From the NCBI RefSeq assembly GCF_036241575.1, contig NZ_CP108455.1, positions 4,715,501 to 4,779,500 on the forward strand: DNA of 64,000 bases. The letters are read 5' to 3'. Under the pieces are notes generated by a model. The model had not been told where the DNA came from. It did no database searches and was given only the letters and a program-made list of their open reading frames with translations. Below, in pieces: positions 62,737-64,000 of the stretch; position 1 is the first letter of the stretch, and each line of letters opens with the position of its first letter. A program made the position numbers and the translations under genes. This stretch comes from Streptomyces sp. NBC_01267 (GTDB lineage Bacteria > Actinomycetota > Actinomycetes > Streptomycetales > Streptomycetaceae).

Positions 62737-64000
62737 GTGGACGAGTACGCGGGAAGGGTCCTTGCCGACCGCTACCGTCTTCCGCTGCTGCCTTCCGATG
62801 AGTACGAACTGGCGGAGACCCGCGCGTTCGACACCTACAGCGGGCAGGAAGTCCTCGTCCGGCAGGTGCCGTTGCCGGAGGTCGTGGACGCGGAGATGGT
62901 CGACGAGGGCGGCGCCGGGGCGCGGGCCGCCGGCGGGCCCGGGGTGCCGTCGCAGCGGCGGATGTCCGGGCGTACCACCCGGCGGCCCGCCGAACCGGCC
63001 GTACTGCGCGCCATCGAGGCGGCCCAGTCCGCCGCGCAGATCCCCGACCACCCCCGTCTCGACCAGGTCTTCGACGTCTTCGCCGAGGGCGGCTCGCTCT
63101 GGGTGGTGAGCGAACTGGTCGACGCCAGGCCGCTGGCCGCGATGCTGGCCGAGCGCCCGCTGAATCCGTACCGGGCCGCCGAGATCGCCTCGGACGTGCT
63201 CACCGCGCTGCGCGTGCTGCACGCGCACGGCTGGACCCACCGGAACATCACCGCCCGCACCGTGCTGGTCTGTGAGGACGGCCGGGTGGTCCTGACCGGT
63301 CTGGCGGCGGGCGCGGCGGAAGAGGCGCTGTGCGGCTACGACCCGGTGCCGGGGACGGATTTACCGGATCTGCCGCAGGCGCTCGCGGCCGGGACGGTCG
63401 GAGCGGACGGGCCACTGCCGGTGGAGCGGGCGCTTCCGGTGGAGCGGGCGCTTCCGGCCGGGCCGGAGTTGCCCGCCGGGTACACCCAGGATCCGGGCCG
63501 CGAGCAGGCGCGCGAGCACCCGGCGCGCGGCCGGATGTACGACCAGATGCAGGACCCCGAGCGGGACCCGGCGCGGAATCCGGTGCGGAATCCGGTGCCC
63601 GGTCAGCAGGCCGCCTCCCGCCAGGAGACCGGGCTGCCCGCCGTCCCGGGCGGTGCCTCCAGTGACATCCGCGCGGCCCGTGCCGGTGCCATAGCGGCCT
63701 ACCGAGCGGGGGCCCGCGCCGCCGCACGGGTCAGTGAGGACGAACGAGGGGACGAGCGGGGGAGCGAGCGGCAGGGCAGCACCGGGGGCCTCCCGGTCCA
63801 GCGGCCCGCGACCGGGGCCGATCCGCGGGAGGCGGGGCGGCAGGAGCCGATGGGCCTCTGGCACGGCGCGGGGCCGCGGTCCGGCGCCGGGGACGGCATG
63901 CGCGCCGACGACCTGCGTGACGCCCACGCCCGGGACGCCCACGAGCAGGACGTCCATGCCCGGGACACCCTCTCCCGGGACACCCGGTCCAGAGAGATCC
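62737..64000 (+). CDS. Pseudokinase (3' end outside the window)
   Basis: At least 421 residues from GTG 62737 (GGGGAGG at 62727-62732), cut by the window end. The first 200 residues follow a protein-kinase fold, but the invariant Lys is Arg (VLVRQV, residue 42), the HRD motif is HRN (168-170, HRNITARTVLV), and DFG is replaced by TGL (187-189). It should not transfer phosphate. The second half is disordered, Arg/Asp/Pro-rich, with short repeats (PVERALPVERAL; DAHARDAHEQD). Codon 209 is TTA. It follows the active kinase by 133 bases. Confidence 0.8.
   Translation, partial: MDEYAGRVLADRYRLPLLPSDEYELAETRAFDTYSGQEVLVRQVPLPEVVDAEMVDEGGAGARAAGGPGVPSQRRMSGRTTRRPAEPAVLRAIEAAQSAAQIPDHPRLDQVFDVFAEGGSLWVVSELVDARPLAAMLAERPLNPYRAAEIASDVLTALRVLHAHGWTHRNITARTVLVCEDGRVVLTGLAAGAAEEALCGYDPVPGTDLPDLPQALAAGTVGADGPLPVERALPVERALPAGPELPAGYTQDPGREQAREHPARGRMYDQMQDPERDPARNPVRNPVPGQQAASRQETGLPAVPGGASSDIRAARAGAIAAYRAGARAAARVSEDERGDERGSERQGSTGGLPVQRPATGADPREAGRQEPMGLWHGAGPRSGAGDGMRADDLRDAHARDAHEQDVHARDTLSRDTRSREI
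63418..63453 (+). repeat. 18-bp in-frame tandem repeat
   Basis: CCGGTGGAGCGGGCGCTT occurs twice in a row (63418-63435, 63436-63453), giving Pro-Val-Glu-Arg-Ala-Leu twice in the pseudokinase linker, just after the TTA codon. Confidence 0.85.

Overview
The window is 64 kb of a Streptomyces chromosome. The evidence is very high GC with strong third-position bias, many GTG starts, frequent 1-4 base start/stop overlaps, and the developmental pair whiD/bldM with an exact sigma-BldN promoter. The gene order matches what I recall of the S. coelicolor rplP-to-glpD region. I saw no rRNA, tRNA, CRISPR array, prophage or insertion sequence.

1-12.7 kb: the 3' half of the S10 operon, then the spc and alpha operons (rplP partial, rpmC, rpsQ, rplN, rplX, rplE, rpsN, rpsH, rplF, rplR, rpsE, rpmD, rplO, secY, adk, map, infA, rpmJ, rpsM, rpsK, rpoA, rplQ) and truA. 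There is no rpsD between rpsK and rpoA. Several intergenic gaps hold strong hairpins, and a tandem repeat has grown from the terminator behind rplQ.

12.7-31.8 kb: a polyprenol-phosphate mannosyltransferase-like enzyme, a membrane-anchored protein, an ABC-F ATPase, rplM-rpsI, then cell-wall precursor and cofactor genes (glmM, coaA, glmS, acpS, nnrD/E fusion, alr). The t6A tRNA-modification genes tsaE, tsaB and tsaD follow with rimI. Between tsaE and tsaB lie an unannotated 54-residue ORF behind an 18-bp palindrome and an L,D-transpeptidase-like protein that has lost its catalytic residues.

31.8-39.4 kb: a TetR regulator divergent from a nucleotidyltransferase, a secreted tripeptidyl aminopeptidase, a Cys/His-rich membrane protein, a methyltransferase, an Uma2 remnant, and groES-groEL1 with two CIRCE operators and an attenuator-like terminator between the two genes.

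39.4-48.7 kb: a carbohydrate locus. A binding protein, two permeases and a 2-hydroxyacid dehydrogenase run one way; a DUF2264 enzyme and a secreted beta-helix protein run the other. A DeoR/LacI hybrid regulator lies between them. Both outward promoters carry the same operator word TTCGATCATTC at nearly the same spacing around the -35 box, so one regulator probably controls both arms. No importer ATPase is encoded.

48.7-64 kb: a dehydrogenase, a MOSC protein, a LysR regulator, whiD/bldM, an ECF sigma factor (probably shbA), guaB and a guaB-like gene with the catalytic Cys replaced by His. Next come a nucleotide-sugar dehydrogenase homologue lacking its catalytic Cys and Glu, glpD, and an active Ser/Thr kinase followed by a pseudokinase whose gene has a TTA (bldA-type) codon and runs off the window. 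Four genes thus look like family members that have lost catalysis.
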